Positions 1-9,707 of a DNA stretch of 64,000 bases are shown piece by piece. The stretch spans positions 5,403,001 to 5,467,000 of the forward strand of contig NC_010571.1 of NCBI RefSeq assembly GCF_000019965.1. Reading direction: 5' to 3'. The notes beneath the pieces are model-generated. The model was not told where the DNA came from. It made no database searches and saw only the letters and a list, made by a program, of their open reading frames with translations. How positions within the stretch are numbered: position 1 is the first letter of the stretch; each line of letters begins with the position of its first letter. The position numbers and the translations under genes were made by a program. The DNA is from Opitutus terrae PB90-1. GTDB taxonomy: Bacteria; Verrucomicrobiota; Verrucomicrobiia; Opitutales; Opitutaceae.

Positions 1-190
1 ATATGCGTTCCTCACTTGATGCGAATTCTCGGCCAGGCCCTCCGACTTACGTCCGCGCACGATCTCTGAATCGCCGCCTAGCGGCCGATCGTGCGTTGTT
101 GGTGCCTGTCCGCCTCCCGTGCCCGGGCTTGGCGTTTTTAGGTCTGTTCCTGTCCGTTCGCCCGTGTTTTAACCTATCTTCCTTCGCACC

Positions 191-1858
191 ATGCAGTCAG
201 CTCCTGTTACCAAATACCGTCCGTTCCCTCCGGTCGATTTGCCGAACCGGCAATGGCCCAATCGCACGATCACCCGCGCCCCGATCTGGTGCAGCGTCGA
301 TCTCCGCGACGGCAACCAGGCGCTCGCCCAACCGATGAGCGTCGAGGAGAAGCTCGAGTATTTCGAAATGCTGGTGAAAATCGGCTTCAAGGAAATCGAG
401 GTCGGTTTCCCCTCCGCGTCGCAAATCGAGTTCGATTTCTGCCGTCGGCTGATCGAGGAGAACCGGATCCCCGCCGACGTTTGGATCCAGATCCTCTGCC
501 AGTGCCGCGAGGACCTGATCACGCGCTCGCTCGAAGCACTGCATGGCGCCAAGCGGGTGATCTTCCATCTCTATAACTCCACCTCGCCCGCCCAACGCCG
601 CTACGTCTTCAACGCCGAGCGGCCCGCCATCCGGGACATCGCCACGCACGCCGTGTCGTTCCTCAAGTCCCGCATGGCCCCGCTCGTCGCCCAGGGGACC
701 CACATCCGGCTGGAGTACTCACCCGAAAGCTTCACCAGCACCGAGCTCGATTTCGCGCTCGAGGTCTGCGAAGCGGTCACCGACATCTGGCAGCCCACCA
801 CGGCGGAGAAGATCATCCTCAACCTGCCCGCGACCGTCGAATACGCCACGCCCAACGTCCACGCCGACCAGATCGAGTGGATGTGCACGCACCTGACGCG
901 CCGCGATCGCACGATCATCTCGCTCCACACGCACAACGACCGTGGCACGGGCGTGGCCGCCACCGAGCTCGGCATGCTGGCCGGCGCCGACCGCGTCGAA
1001 GGCACGCTCTTCGGCAATGGCGAGCGGACCGGCAACCTGGATATCGTCACGGTCGCACTGAACCTCTACACGCACGGCATCCACCCGGACCTGGACTTTT
1101 CGGACATCAACGACATCCGCGAGGTCTACGAGCGCTGCACGCGGCTCGAGGTGCCGGCCCGGCAACCGTATGCCGGCGAACTCGTCTTCACGGCGTTCAG
1201 CGGCTCGCATCAGGACGCGATCAAGAAATCCTGGGACACCCGTAAGTCCACCGAGCCGTGGGATGTGCTCTACATTCCGATCGATCCCGCCGACGTCGGT
1301 CGCAGCTACAAGGCGATCATCCGGATCAACAGCCAGTCGGGCAAGGGCGGCGTCGCCTACGTGCTTGAGCACGAGTTCGGCTACCAGTTGCCGAAGCTCA
1401 TGCACAAGGAGATCGGCCGGCTCATCAACGATCTGGCGGACGCGACCGGCCGCGAGCTCACCGCGCCGGAGATCCACGATGCCTTTCAGCAGGAATACCT
1501 GCAGCGCACCGCGCCCGTCGTCCTCGAGACCTTCAAGACCACTGAGCGCAACAGCACGGTGAAGTGCGACGCGAAGATCAGCATCGACGGCCAGGCCCGG
1601 AAGCTCACCGCCGAAGGTAACGGTCCGATCGATGCCTTTGTGCGTGCGCTCGCGGAAACCGCGCTGCCGAAGTTCGAGGTGTTGAGCTACGCCGAGCACT
1701 CGCTCGGCAAGGGCGCGGAAGCGCGCGCGGTCTCCTATATCCAGGTCAAGACCGAGCGCGGCCACACGCTCTTCGGCGCGGGCGTCGACACCAACATCGA
1801 GCTCGCCTCGATCAAGGCGATCGTCAGCGCGCTCAATCGCACTCTGGCGAAGCGGTAA
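191..1858 (+). CDS. leuA: 2-isopropylmalate synthase (long, yeast/type-2 form)
   Basis: Condenses acetyl-CoA with 2-oxoisovalerate, the committed step of leucine synthesis, in the cytoplasm. The 555-residue protein has the DRE-TIM motif DLRDGNQA at about residues 37-44 and the metal-binding HTHNDRGTG at about 245-253. A C-terminal regulatory (LeuA dimer) domain follows from about residue 430, so leucine feedback is expected. The length fits the long LeuA class, not the 510-residue E. coli type. ATG at 191 is the first start before the conserved KYRPFPPVDLPNRQWP segment. It stands alone: no other leu genes are adjacent. The 190 bases upstream show no clear T-box or leader peptide. Confidence 0.95.
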   Translation: MQSAPVTKYRPFPPVDLPNRQWPNRTITRAPIWCSVDLRDGNQALAQPMSVEEKLEYFEMLVKIGFKEIEVGFPSASQIEFDFCRRLIEENRIPADVWIQILCQCREDLITRSLEALHGAKRVIFHLYNSTSPAQRRYVFNAERPAIRDIATHAVSFLKSRMAPLVAQGTHIRLEYSPESFTSTELDFALEVCEAVTDIWQPTTAEKIILNLPATVEYATPNVHADQIEWMCTHLTRRDRTIISLHTHNDRGTGVAATELGMLAGADRVEGTLFGNGERTGNLDIVTVALNLYTHGIHPDLDFSDINDIREVYERCTRLEVPARQPYAGELVFTAFSGSHQDAIKKSWDTRKSTEPWDVLYIPIDPADVGRSYKAIIRINSQSGKGGVAYVLEHEFGYQLPKLMHKEIGRLINDLADATGRELTAPEIHDAFQQEYLQRTAPVVLETFKTTERNSTVKCDAKISIDGQARKLTAEGNGPIDAFVRALAETALPKFEVLSYAEHSLGKGAEARAVSYIQVKTERGHTLFGAGVDTNIELASIKAIVSALNRTLAKR

Positions 1859-1867
1859 TGATTCGTT

Positions 1868-1899
1868 TGTAGGGCGGGGTCTCCCGGCCCCGCTCTACT
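1868..1899. repeat. Short GTAGGG-type palindrome (half element)
   Basis: TGTAGGGCGGGGTCTCCCGG followed by CCCCGCTCTAC forms an imperfect hairpin between leuA and the next gene. It resembles the GTAGGG palindromes at 9601, 18365, 25031, 34162 and 59345. It may double as a weak transcription end, but there is no T-run. Confidence 0.5.
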
Positions 1900-1982
1900 T
1901 CCCCGGTGTTCTGCTCGCCCGCGCGGATCGGCGTCCGCGGCACGCCCAGGCAAAACGTCGGTCCAAGGCGTTCCCTTCCCCA

Positions 1983-2414
1983 ATGAAAACGCCTTCGTTC
2001 TCCGTCTGGTTCACGAGCTTCGCCAAAATTACCGCCCGCGCCACCGGTCGACCTTCGGCCTTCGTGCTCGCGTTCGCCGTCATCCTCGCCTGGGCCGTCA
2101 CCGGTCCGCTGTTCCACTACAGCGACACGTGGCAGCTCGTGATCAACACCGGCACGACGATCGTCACCTTCCTCATGGTGTTCCTGATCCAGAACACCCA
2201 AAACCGCGACACCCAGGCGATCCAAGTAAAGCTGGACGAACTGATCCGGGCCATGGAGGGGGCGCACAACGCGCTGCTCAATCTCGAGGATTTGACCGAC
2301 GAGGAGCTCGAGCAAATCCGCGCCGATTACGCCAAGCTCGCCACCCAGGCCCGCAAGGACCTGCGCCACGGCCGCTCGGATACGGCGGTCCGCCGTGTGC
2401 AGCACGCCCGCTGA
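1983..2414 (+). CDS. Low-affinity iron permease family membrane protein
   Basis: A 143-residue protein with two hydrophobic segments (about 23-42 and 52-72) followed by a charged C-terminal helix (IQVKLDELIRAMEGAHNALLNLEDLTDEELEQI). This is the layout of the bacterial proteins related to fungal Fet4 (Iron_permease family, PF04120). The bacterial versions are small and their transport activity is not established. The segment FLIQNTQNRDTQAIQVKLDEL is the family's most recognisable stretch. Start is ATG 1983. It converges with the lactonase gene, with only a few bases between the stop codons. Confidence 0.8.
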   Translation: MKTPSFSVWFTSFAKITARATGRPSAFVLAFAVILAWAVTGPLFHYSDTWQLVINTGTTIVTFLMVFLIQNTQNRDTQAIQVKLDELIRAMEGAHNALLNLEDLTDEELEQIRADYAKLATQARKDLRHGRSDTAVRRVQHAR

Positions 2415-2420
2415 GCGCGC

Positions 2421-3419
2421 TTACCAGCCCGCGCCACGCGTGCTGGTTTTCACCCGCAGCAATCGGTTGTTCGCCGTGATGTAGAGCGTGCCGCCATCGT
2501 CGCCCCACGCGCAGTTTGCCGTCGGCACGCCGGTGTTGATCCGGCCGATCAATTTGCCCGCTGGCGTGATTACCAGAATGCCGCCGGGACCAGAGGTCCA
2601 AACGTTCCCATCGCGATCCACCTTCATGCCGTCGCACGAGCCCGGCGTCTCCGGCGTGCTGTGCGGCCGGCCGTCGAAGAACAATCGCTCATTCGCGAGC
2701 GTGCCGTCCGGCTGCACGTCAAACGCCTGGATGTGCGGATTGCGGTCTTCCGTCGAGCCCACGTAGAGCGTCTTCTCGTCCGGCGAGAACGCGATGCCGT
2801 TGGGATACGCGATCGTCTTCGTCAGCAGCGTGACCGTGCCGTCCTTCGCCACGCGATAGACGCCGTGCCACGCCAGCTCCTTCAGCGGCGAATCGTCCAC
2901 CTCCTTGAAGCCATACGGCGGGTCCGTGAAATAGACCTCGCCGCTTCTCCGTACGGCGAGGTCGTTCGGCGTGTTCAGCCGTTTGCCATCGTAGCGATCG
3001 GCGAGTGTCGTGAACCGACCGTTTTCGTAGCGCGCCACGCGCCGCTCGCCGTGCTGGCAAAGCAGGAGCCGGCCTTCGCGATCGACGGCCAGCCCGTTGC
3101 TGCCCGGCTCGCGAAACGCCGGATTCGGCTGCAGCAGTCCACTCGGCTTCAGCAACACTTCCGCCTTCGTCATCCCCTCTGCCCAGCGATACACCACGTT
3201 CTCGGGCACGTCGGAAAACAGGACCGCGCCGTGATACCATACCGGTCCCTCCGACCAGCGGAAGCCTTCCGCGAGCCGTTCTACTTTGGCGTCATTGGCG
3301 ACCAGCTTGTCGAAAGCCGGATCAAAGCGCTCGACGAACTCCTTGGCGCCGTCGGCAGCGGTGGCAACGGAGCTCAACAGCGGCAGGCTTAAGCCGATCA
3401 GCGGCAGCAGGTATTTCAT
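2421..3419 (-). CDS. Secreted SMP-30/gluconolactonase-family protein
   Basis: A six-bladed beta-propeller of the SMP-30/gluconolactonase/LRE family, probably hydrolysing a sugar lactone outside the cytoplasm. The start chosen at 3419 gives a clean signal peptide (MKYLLPLIGLSLPLLSSVATAAD). A longer in-frame extension upstream runs into rlmN and is not credible. Family landmarks are the metal-binding Glu in WSEGPVWY, NGLAVDREG, TPNDLAVRRSGEVYFTDPPYG, YPNGIAFSPDEKTLYV and the metal-binding Asp in CDGMKVDRDGNVW. Mature length is about 310 residues, as usual. The real substrate cannot be read from the sequence. Confidence 0.88.
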   Translation of the reverse strand: MKYLLPLIGLSLPLLSSVATAADGAKEFVERFDPAFDKLVANDAKVERLAEGFRWSEGPVWYHGAVLFSDVPENVVYRWAEGMTKAEVLLKPSGLLQPNPAFREPGSNGLAVDREGRLLLCQHGERRVARYENGRFTTLADRYDGKRLNTPNDLAVRRSGEVYFTDPPYGFKEVDDSPLKELAWHGVYRVAKDGTVTLLTKTIAYPNGIAFSPDEKTLYVGSTEDRNPHIQAFDVQPDGTLANERLFFDGRPHSTPETPGSCDGMKVDRDGNVWTSGPGGILVITPAGKLIGRINTGVPTANCAWGDDGGTLYITANNRLLRVKTSTRGAGW

Positions 3420-3536
3420 AGGGTCTTGGCCGCCCTGACGCATTCGGCCGGGCGACGTTGCGCACGATGACACGCGGAATTGTTTTTGCGACTTCTTGCG
3501 CGTTTTCTGAGCCCCCCTCAACCTGCTCCGCCATTC

Positions 3537-4661
<1,125 letters not shown>

Positions 4662-4689
4662 TCGCTACTGCAGCCATTCAGATGGCCTT

Positions 4690-4717
4690 AGGTTTTTGCG
4701 CCGCAAAAACCTTTTTT
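4690..4717 (+). terminator. Rho-independent terminator after rlmN
   Basis: A perfect 11-bp stem, AGGTTTTTGCG (4690-4700) against CGCAAAAACCT (4702-4712), with a one-base centre and followed by a run of six T. It ends the rlmN transcript and insulates the ABC cassette. Confidence 0.85.
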
Positions 4718-4824
4718 CTTGCACGCCGCAGCCGGCCTTTTTTAACCGCACACTCCCGGCGATACCGGCGGAACTTATTCCGCCGCGCCGGTCACACTGC
4801 CAATTCGTCTACCCGCTTCATCCC

Positions 4825-5547
4825 ATGATTGAAGTCAAAGGCCTGGTCAAAACCTACGGCACCAAGCGCGCGGTCAATGGCGTGAGTTTCTCCGTTCGCC
4901 GCGGCGATATTCTCGGTTTTCTCGGGCCCAATGGCGCCGGCAAATCGACCACGATGAAGCTGATCACCGGCTTCCTGCGGCCCAATGCCGGCACCGCCAT
5001 GGTCGATGGCATCGACGTCACCCTCGATCCCGTCGCGGTGAAATCGAAGCTCGGCTACCTGCCCGAAAGCGCGCCGGCTTATCCGGAAATGACCGTCGAG
5101 GAGTTCCTCGGCTTCATCGCGGAGGTGCGCGGATTTCGAGCGAAGGACGCGCGGCAAGCTGCCGTCGAGCGCGTGATCGCCCTCACCCACCTCGTCAGCG
5201 TCCGGAAGCAGACGATTGAAACGCTCTCGAAAGGCTACAAGCAACGCGTCGGCTTCGCGCAGGCCCTGCTGCACGATCCGCCGGTGCTGGTCCTCGACGA
5301 ACCCACCGATGGTCTCGATCCGAATCAGAAGAACGAGGTCCGCGCGCTGATCAAAAAAATGGCTGCCGAAAAGGCCGTCATCCTCTCGACCCACATTCTC
5401 GAGGAGGTCGACGCCATCTGCAATCGGGTGATCATCATCTCGGAGGGCAGGATCGTCGTCGACGAAACGCCGGCGCAGCTTCGGGCCCGCCAGCCGGGCG
5501 CGCGGCTCGACGAGATCTTCCGCACCCTCACCAGCGTCGACGCCTGA
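4825..5547 (+). CDS. ABC transporter ATP-binding protein (GldA-like)
   Basis: ATPase of a Gld-type (ABC-2) exporter. The 240-residue protein shows Walker [10 protein letters not shown] (about 36-44), signature LSKGYKQRVGF, Walker B VLVLDEPTDGLDP and the switch-region STHILEE. ATG 4825 begins directly at IEVKGLVKTYG, the normal start; longer in-frame starts read through the terminator region. It leads a four-gene plus-strand set with the permease, a GldG-like protein and a DUF4340 protein. The same gene order occurs in many bacteria and, in Bacteroidetes, is tied to gliding. The cargo is unknown here. Confidence 0.9.
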   Translation: MIEVKGLVKTYGTKRAVNGVSFSVRRGDILGFLGPNGAGKSTTMKLITGFLRPNAGTAMVDGIDVTLDPVAVKSKLGYLPESAPAYPEMTVEEFLGFIAEVRGFRAKDARQAAVERVIALTHLVSVRKQTIETLSKGYKQRVGFAQALLHDPPVLVLDEPTDGLDPNQKNEVRALIKKMAAEKAVILSTHILEEVDAICNRVIIISEGRIVVDETPAQLRARQPGARLDEIFRTLTSVDA

Positions 5548-5553
5548 CTTTCC

Positions 5554-5613
5554 TGGGAGCACGGCCGCCCTCGGCCGCCGAATGATGCGACCGAGGGCGG
5601 TCGCGCTCCTACC
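5554..5613. repeat. GGGAGCGCGG-type inverted repeat
   Basis: Arm GGGAGCACGGCCGCCCTCGG is matched by CCGAGGGCGGTCGCGCTCC about 20 bases later. It fills the gap between ATPase and permease genes. Related single or paired arms occur at 10613, 17344, 22134, 22218 and 24068. Confidence 0.7.
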
Positions 5614-5626
5614 CATCCACTTCGCC

Positions 5627-6352
5627 ATGCGCCAGATTACTCCCGTCTTCAAACGCGAATTCCTCGGCTATTTCCGCTCGCCCGTCGCCTACGTGGTGCT
5701 GGTGGCGTTCCTCGTTCTCTCCGTCTCGCTCGCCTTCTCGCGGTTCGGCGGATTTTTCAAGGCCGGCACCGCCGGACTCGAGAGTTACTTCGTCTTTTTC
5801 CCGTGGCTGTTCCTGTTTGTTGTGCCCGCCGTCGGCATGCGGCTCTGGGCCGAGGAGCGTCGTTCGGGCAACGTGGAGCTGCTGTTCACGCTGCCGATTA
5901 CCACGCTCGAAGCGGTGGTGGGAAAGTTTCTTGCCGGCTGGGCATTCCTCACCGTCGCGGTGCTGCTGAGTTTCCCAATGGCGATCACCGTCGCGTATCT
6001 CGGCGACCCCGACTGGGGCGTGATGATCAGCACCTATCTCGGCACGATCCTGATGGCCGGCGGTTACCTCGCCGTGTGCGCGCTGATGTCCTCCCTGACC
6101 AAGAATCAGGTGATCGCGTTCGTGCTCGGGCTGATCGTCTGCGCCGTGCTGCTGTTCCTGGGCTACAGTGGCTTCACCGAGGTGCTCCAGAGCGTGTTCC
6201 CGGTCGCGCTCGCCGATGCGTTCGCGAACTTCAGTTTCATCACCCATTTCGACGCCTTCACCAAGGGCATCGTTGATCCGCGTGACCTGATGTTCTTCGT
6301 CTCGTTGATCGGCTTCACCCTCTTCCTCAACGTGGTCGCACTCGAGCGCTAG
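5627..6352 (+). CDS. ABC-2 type permease (GldF-like)
   Basis: Membrane subunit paired with the preceding ATPase. About six hydrophobic segments are visible in 241 residues, for example AYVVLVAFLVLSVSLAFSRF, FFPWLFLFVVPAVGMRLWAEE, FLTVAVLLSFPMAITVAYLG and VIAFVLGLIVCAVLLFLGY. The motif MRLWAEERRSGNVELLFTLP is typical of the GldF/ABC-2 family. ATG 5627 (MRQITPVFKREFLGYF) is preferred. An upstream ATG at 5582 would start inside the palindromic repeat. Confidence 0.88.
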   Translation: MRQITPVFKREFLGYFRSPVAYVVLVAFLVLSVSLAFSRFGGFFKAGTAGLESYFVFFPWLFLFVVPAVGMRLWAEERRSGNVELLFTLPITTLEAVVGKFLAGWAFLTVAVLLSFPMAITVAYLGDPDWGVMISTYLGTILMAGGYLAVCALMSSLTKNQVIAFVLGLIVCAVLLFLGYSGFTEVLQSVFPVALADAFANFSFITHFDAFTKGIVDPRDLMFFVSLIGFTLFLNVVALER

Positions 6353-6395
6353 CTGACCGGCTCTCAACTCTCATCTCTCAACACTCATCTCAGCG

Positions 6396-8327
6396 ATGAA
6401 ACTCGGCCGCAAAGCCCTCACGATCGCCCTGCTTTTTGTCGGGCTCGTGCTCGTCAACTATCTCGCGTCGTCGATTCCCGCACGGCTCGATCTCACCGCC
6501 GAATCGGTCTACTCGCTCTCGCCCGGCACCAAGGCGATGCTCGGCAAGATCGAGGAGCCGGTCACGCTCGAGCTCTACTTCACGAAGAACGCGTCCGGCC
6601 TCCCGATCGCCTACAAAAACTACGCCACGCGCGTGCAGGAGATGCTCCGGCAATACGTGCGCGCCAGCGGCGGCAAGCTCCGGCTCGATGTCATCAACCC
6701 GCGGCCGGATACGCCCGAGGAGGAGCGCGCGACCGCCGCCGGACTCACGCCGCAGGTCGCGCAGACCGGAGGCGAACAGTTCTTCTTCGGACTCGTGGTG
6801 ATCCAGGCGGATCAGCAGAAGACGATCCCGGCGTTCACGCCGCAGCGCGAACAGTTCCTCGAATACGATCTCTCCAAGCTGATCTACAGCGTGCAGCAGT
6901 TCGACAAGCCCAAGCTTGGCCTGCTCACCAGCCTGCCGCTGCTCGGCACCAGCCCGCAGGAGATGCAAATGATGATGATGATGCGCCGGCAGCCGCAGCC
7001 CGGCCAGTTCATCGCGGAGGAATGGCGCGAATCGTTCGAACTCGTCACCGTCGAGCCGACCGCGACCGAACTGCCCGGCAACCTCGACGCGCTCGCCGTC
7101 ATTCACCCGCAGAATCTCTCGTCCAAGCTGCAGTTCGCGATCGACCAGTTCCTACTCGGCGGCAAGCCGGTGTTCCTCTGCCTTGATCCGTCCTCACAGT
7201 ATTTCAAGCGCCAGAGCAATCCGCAGCAGATGATGATGGGCGGCGGCGCGGCCAACGTATCCAGCGATCTGCCCACCCTGCTCGGCGGCTGGGGACTCAC
7301 CTACAACGCACAGAAAGTCGTCGGCGATCCCGTCAATGCCACGCAGGTTCAGACTCAGGGCGGCGGGCTCGCGCGTTACCCGATCTGGCTGAGCCTGCGG
7401 CAGGAAAACTTCAGCGCCACCTCGATGGCCACCGCGCAGCTCAAGTCGATGCTCTTCATCGAGCCCGGCAGCGTCGCATTGAAGGAAGGCGCCGGCGTGA
7501 CGTTCACGCCGTTGGTGGAGACGTCCACGCAGGCCGGCGAGCTCGACGGAATGATGCTCCAGTTTGCGCAGCCCGACGATCTCGCCCGTCAGCTCACGCC
7601 CAGCGGCAAAAAGACCATCGCCGCGCTCGTCACTGGCAAGTTCAAGAGTGCGTTCCCCAACGGCGCGCCGAAGGACGAGCCCAAGCCGGACGACAAAAAG
7701 GACGCCGCCGCAAAATCTGATGTAGCCGGGGTCGCTGACCCCGGCCCGGGCTCAACGAGCCCGGCTACAACCCTGAAAGAGTCCAAAGGCACGTCGACGC
7801 TGCTCGTCGTCACCGATACCGACTGGCTGTTCGACGACTACAGCGTCCGCAAATTCAACTTCTTCGGCCAGACCGCCGCGGAACCATTCAACGACAATCT
7901 CGCGTTCGGCGCGAACGCTGTCGACTTCCTCGCCGGCTCGCAGGATCTCGTCTCGATTCGCGGCAAGGGTTCGTCAATCCGGCCGTTCACCGTCGTGCGA
8001 CAGATGGAAGTCGAGGCAAACAAGAAGTACCAGGAAAAGCTCACCTCGCTCGAGGCGCAGTTGTCCTCAGTGCAAACCAAGCTCAGCGAACTGCAGGGCA
8101 AGAAGACCGAAGGCAATCGTCTCGTCGCCTCGCCCGAGGTCACGAAGGCAATCGAGGATTTCCAAAAGCAGTCCGCTGCGCTGCGCGGCGAGCGCCGGCA
8201 GATCCGGCGCGCCCTGCGCGAGGATATCGATGCGCTCGAAAACCGGCTGCTTGTGCTCAATCTCGTCGCATCCCCGCTGCTGGTGGTCGCCTTCGGCCTC
8301 TGGTTCTACCGCGCCCGCCGGAAATAA
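6396..8327 (+). CDS. GldG-like ABC-associated transmembrane protein
   Basis: Auxiliary subunit with a large periplasmic part: an N-terminal membrane segment (about 9-30), GldG/IFT52-like domains over roughly 35-430, and a C-terminal membrane segment (LLVLNLVASPLLVVAFGLWF) followed by RARRK. A coiled coil (about 535-605) precedes the last helix. Met-rich patches (EMQMMMMMRRQ; QQMMMGGGAANV) are seen. Residues about 442-459 are encoded by an in-frame palindromic repeat (7721-7769). That peptide sits in a Pro/Lys/Asp-rich linker that already looks disordered, so the protein probably tolerates it. Confidence 0.85.
   Translation: MKLGRKALTIALLFVGLVLVNYLASSIPARLDLTAESVYSLSPGTKAMLGKIEEPVTLELYFTKNASGLPIAYKNYATRVQEMLRQYVRASGGKLRLDVINPRPDTPEEERATAAGLTPQVAQTGGEQFFFGLVVIQADQQKTIPAFTPQREQFLEYDLSKLIYSVQQFDKPKLGLLTSLPLLGTSPQEMQMMMMMRRQPQPGQFIAEEWRESFELVTVEPTATELPGNLDALAVIHPQNLSSKLQFAIDQFLLGGKPVFLCLDPSSQYFKRQSNPQQMMMGGGAANVSSDLPTLLGGWGLTYNAQKVVGDPVNATQVQTQGGGLARYPIWLSLRQENFSATSMATAQLKSMLFIEPGSVALKEGAGVTFTPLVETSTQAGELDGMMLQFAQPDDLARQLTPSGKKTIAALVTGKFKSAFPNGAPKDEPKPDDKKDAAAKSDVAGVADPGPGSTSPATTLKESKGTSTLLVVTDTDWLFDDYSVRKFNFFGQTAAEPFNDNLAFGANAVDFLAGSQDLVSIRGKGSSIRPFTVVRQMEVEANKKYQEKLTSLEAQLSSVQTKLSELQGKKTEGNRLVASPEVTKAIEDFQKQSAALRGERRQIRRALREDIDALENRLLVLNLVASPLLVVAFGLWFYRARRK
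7721..7769. repeat. Palindromic element A, copy 1 (inside GldG-like gene)
   Basis: 49 bp. Outer arms TGTAGCCGGG (7721-7730) and CCCGGCTACA (7760-7769) enclose two hairpins, GGGGTC-GCT-GACCCC and GGGCTC-AAC-GAGCCC. The whole can fold like a small cloverleaf. Read in the gene's frame it gives [16 protein letters not shown]. Confidence 0.9.
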
Positions 8328-8360
8328 ACCTTCCCTCCGCGATCATCAGGATTTCTCGCG

Positions 8361-9593
8361 ATGAAACTCCGCACTTTGTCCATCGTAGTCCTCGTTCTCG
8401 CAGCGCTCGCCGTGCTCGCGTACGTGCTCCAGCGGCCCGCCGCGCCCGCCGCCGCCGACGCGCGCGTCGGCCAGCCCCTCGTCGGCTCCGGTGCGATCGA
8501 GAAGATGGCGACGCTGAAGCTCTCCGATCAGGGCAAATCCGTCAGTCTCGTCCACCAGCCCGATAATTCCTGGAAGGTCGCAAGCTACTACGATCTCCCC
8601 GCCGACTTCTCCAAGCTTTCGCGCTTCATCAGCGATCTCACCGAAGCCAAGGTGCAGCGGCTGGTCACGAGCAAACCGGAGCGGATCGCGCGGCTCGAGT
8701 TCAAGGACACGAAGCTCGAACTCCTCGACGCGGCGAACAAACCGCTCGTCTCCCTCACGCTCGGCAAAAACGCCGACACCGGCGGCCGGTATGTGCGGTA
8801 TGACGACGAGACCAAGGCTTATCTCGCCAACCTGAATGCCTGGCTCGATGCCGAATCGAAGAACTGGGCGAACTCGCAGTTGATCGAGGTGAAACCAGAG
8901 GATTTGGCCAAGGTGGAGCTCACCTTTCCGGACGGCGCGACCGTCGTCGCGTCGCGCGCGAAGAAGGAGGACGCTTGGAAAGCCGAAGCCGCGCCCGAAG
9001 GCCAGCAGCTCAAGGCCGACCGAATCTCCTCGCTGCTCAGCTCGCTCTCAAACCTCCGCTTCTCGGACACGGCCGAGCCCAATGACCCGCGCGCCCAAGA
9101 AGCGAAGGCCCACCAGCGCACGGTCAAATTGACCACGTTTGATCAGAAAACCGTGACCATCGCGCTGGGTCGCAAGCCCGAGGAAAAGAAGCTGAAGCCC
9201 CCGGCGCCAGGTGCAGACGGCAAGAGCGGGCCCGCCGCGCTCGGCTCGGTGAGCGACCTCGCGAAAAAGGAACCCGCGACAGACTCGGCCAAATCCGATG
9301 AGGAAAAATCGCCCACCGAGCCGAAACCGCTCGCACCGGAATACGAAACCGTCCCCGCGGGTCCCGTCTTCGTCTCGGTGTCGAACAGCGATTCCACTGC
9401 GCCAGTCAACGCGCTGATGGCGAAACGCGCGTTTCAGATTTCCGATTATGTCTTCACCGGGCTCCCGCAAAAGCGCGAGGACTTGTTCGAGCCCGTTCCG
9501 CCGCCTGCGGCGACGACTGCTCCTGCAGCCGCGACACCCGACGCCGCGAAACCGCCGGCGCCGTCCTCGCTCCCCGAGCCCACGAAGAAGTAG
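8361..9593 (+). CDS. DUF4340 domain protein, exporter-associated
   Basis: Fourth gene of the Gld-type cassette, 33 bases after the GldG-like gene. The 410-residue protein has an N-terminal membrane anchor (MKLRTLSIVVLVLAALAVLAYVL) and then a periplasmic DUF4340 region (about 45-300), with the recognisable stretch SWKVASYYDLPADFSKLSRFISDL and a second similar module. The C-terminal 100 residues are low-complexity Pro/Ala/Lys. The function is unknown; genomic linkage suggests it works with the transporter outside the inner membrane. Confidence 0.82.
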   Translation: MKLRTLSIVVLVLAALAVLAYVLQRPAAPAAADARVGQPLVGSGAIEKMATLKLSDQGKSVSLVHQPDNSWKVASYYDLPADFSKLSRFISDLTEAKVQRLVTSKPERIARLEFKDTKLELLDAANKPLVSLTLGKNADTGGRYVRYDDETKAYLANLNAWLDAESKNWANSQLIEVKPEDLAKVELTFPDGATVVASRAKKEDAWKAEAAPEGQQLKADRISSLLSSLSNLRFSDTAEPNDPRAQEAKAHQRTVKLTTFDQKTVTIALGRKPEEKKLKPPAPGADGKSGPAALGSVSDLAKKEPATDSAKSDEEKSPTEPKPLAPEYETVPAGPVFVSVSNSDSTAPVNALMAKRAFQISDYVFTGLPQKREDLFEPVPPPAATTAPAAATPDAAKPPAPSSLPEPTKK

Positions 9594-9600
9594 GCTCGTC

Positions 9601-9622
9601 TGTAGGGGGCTCCCGCCCCCGC
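9601..9622. repeat. Short GTAGGG palindrome
   Basis: TGTAGGGGGCTCCCGCCCCC just after the DUF4340 stop. It belongs to the loose GTAGGG family and could serve as a transcript-end hairpin. Confidence 0.4.
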
Positions 9623-9707
9623 CGCCTGCGTTCCCCACCCGATCGCGGGTGTCATCCGCCACTCGCGCCTTTACACGCATCACGTCTTCCGTATGCGTTG
9701 ATGCCTT

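Noticed and set aside
1-190. T-box or leucine leader ahead of leuA
   Set aside because: No T-box sequence, Leu-codon run or terminator/antiterminator pair could be identified.
7721-7769. Element A as a Rho-independent terminator
   Set aside because: Strong stem but no T-run, and most copies are inside coding regions where termination would be harmful.
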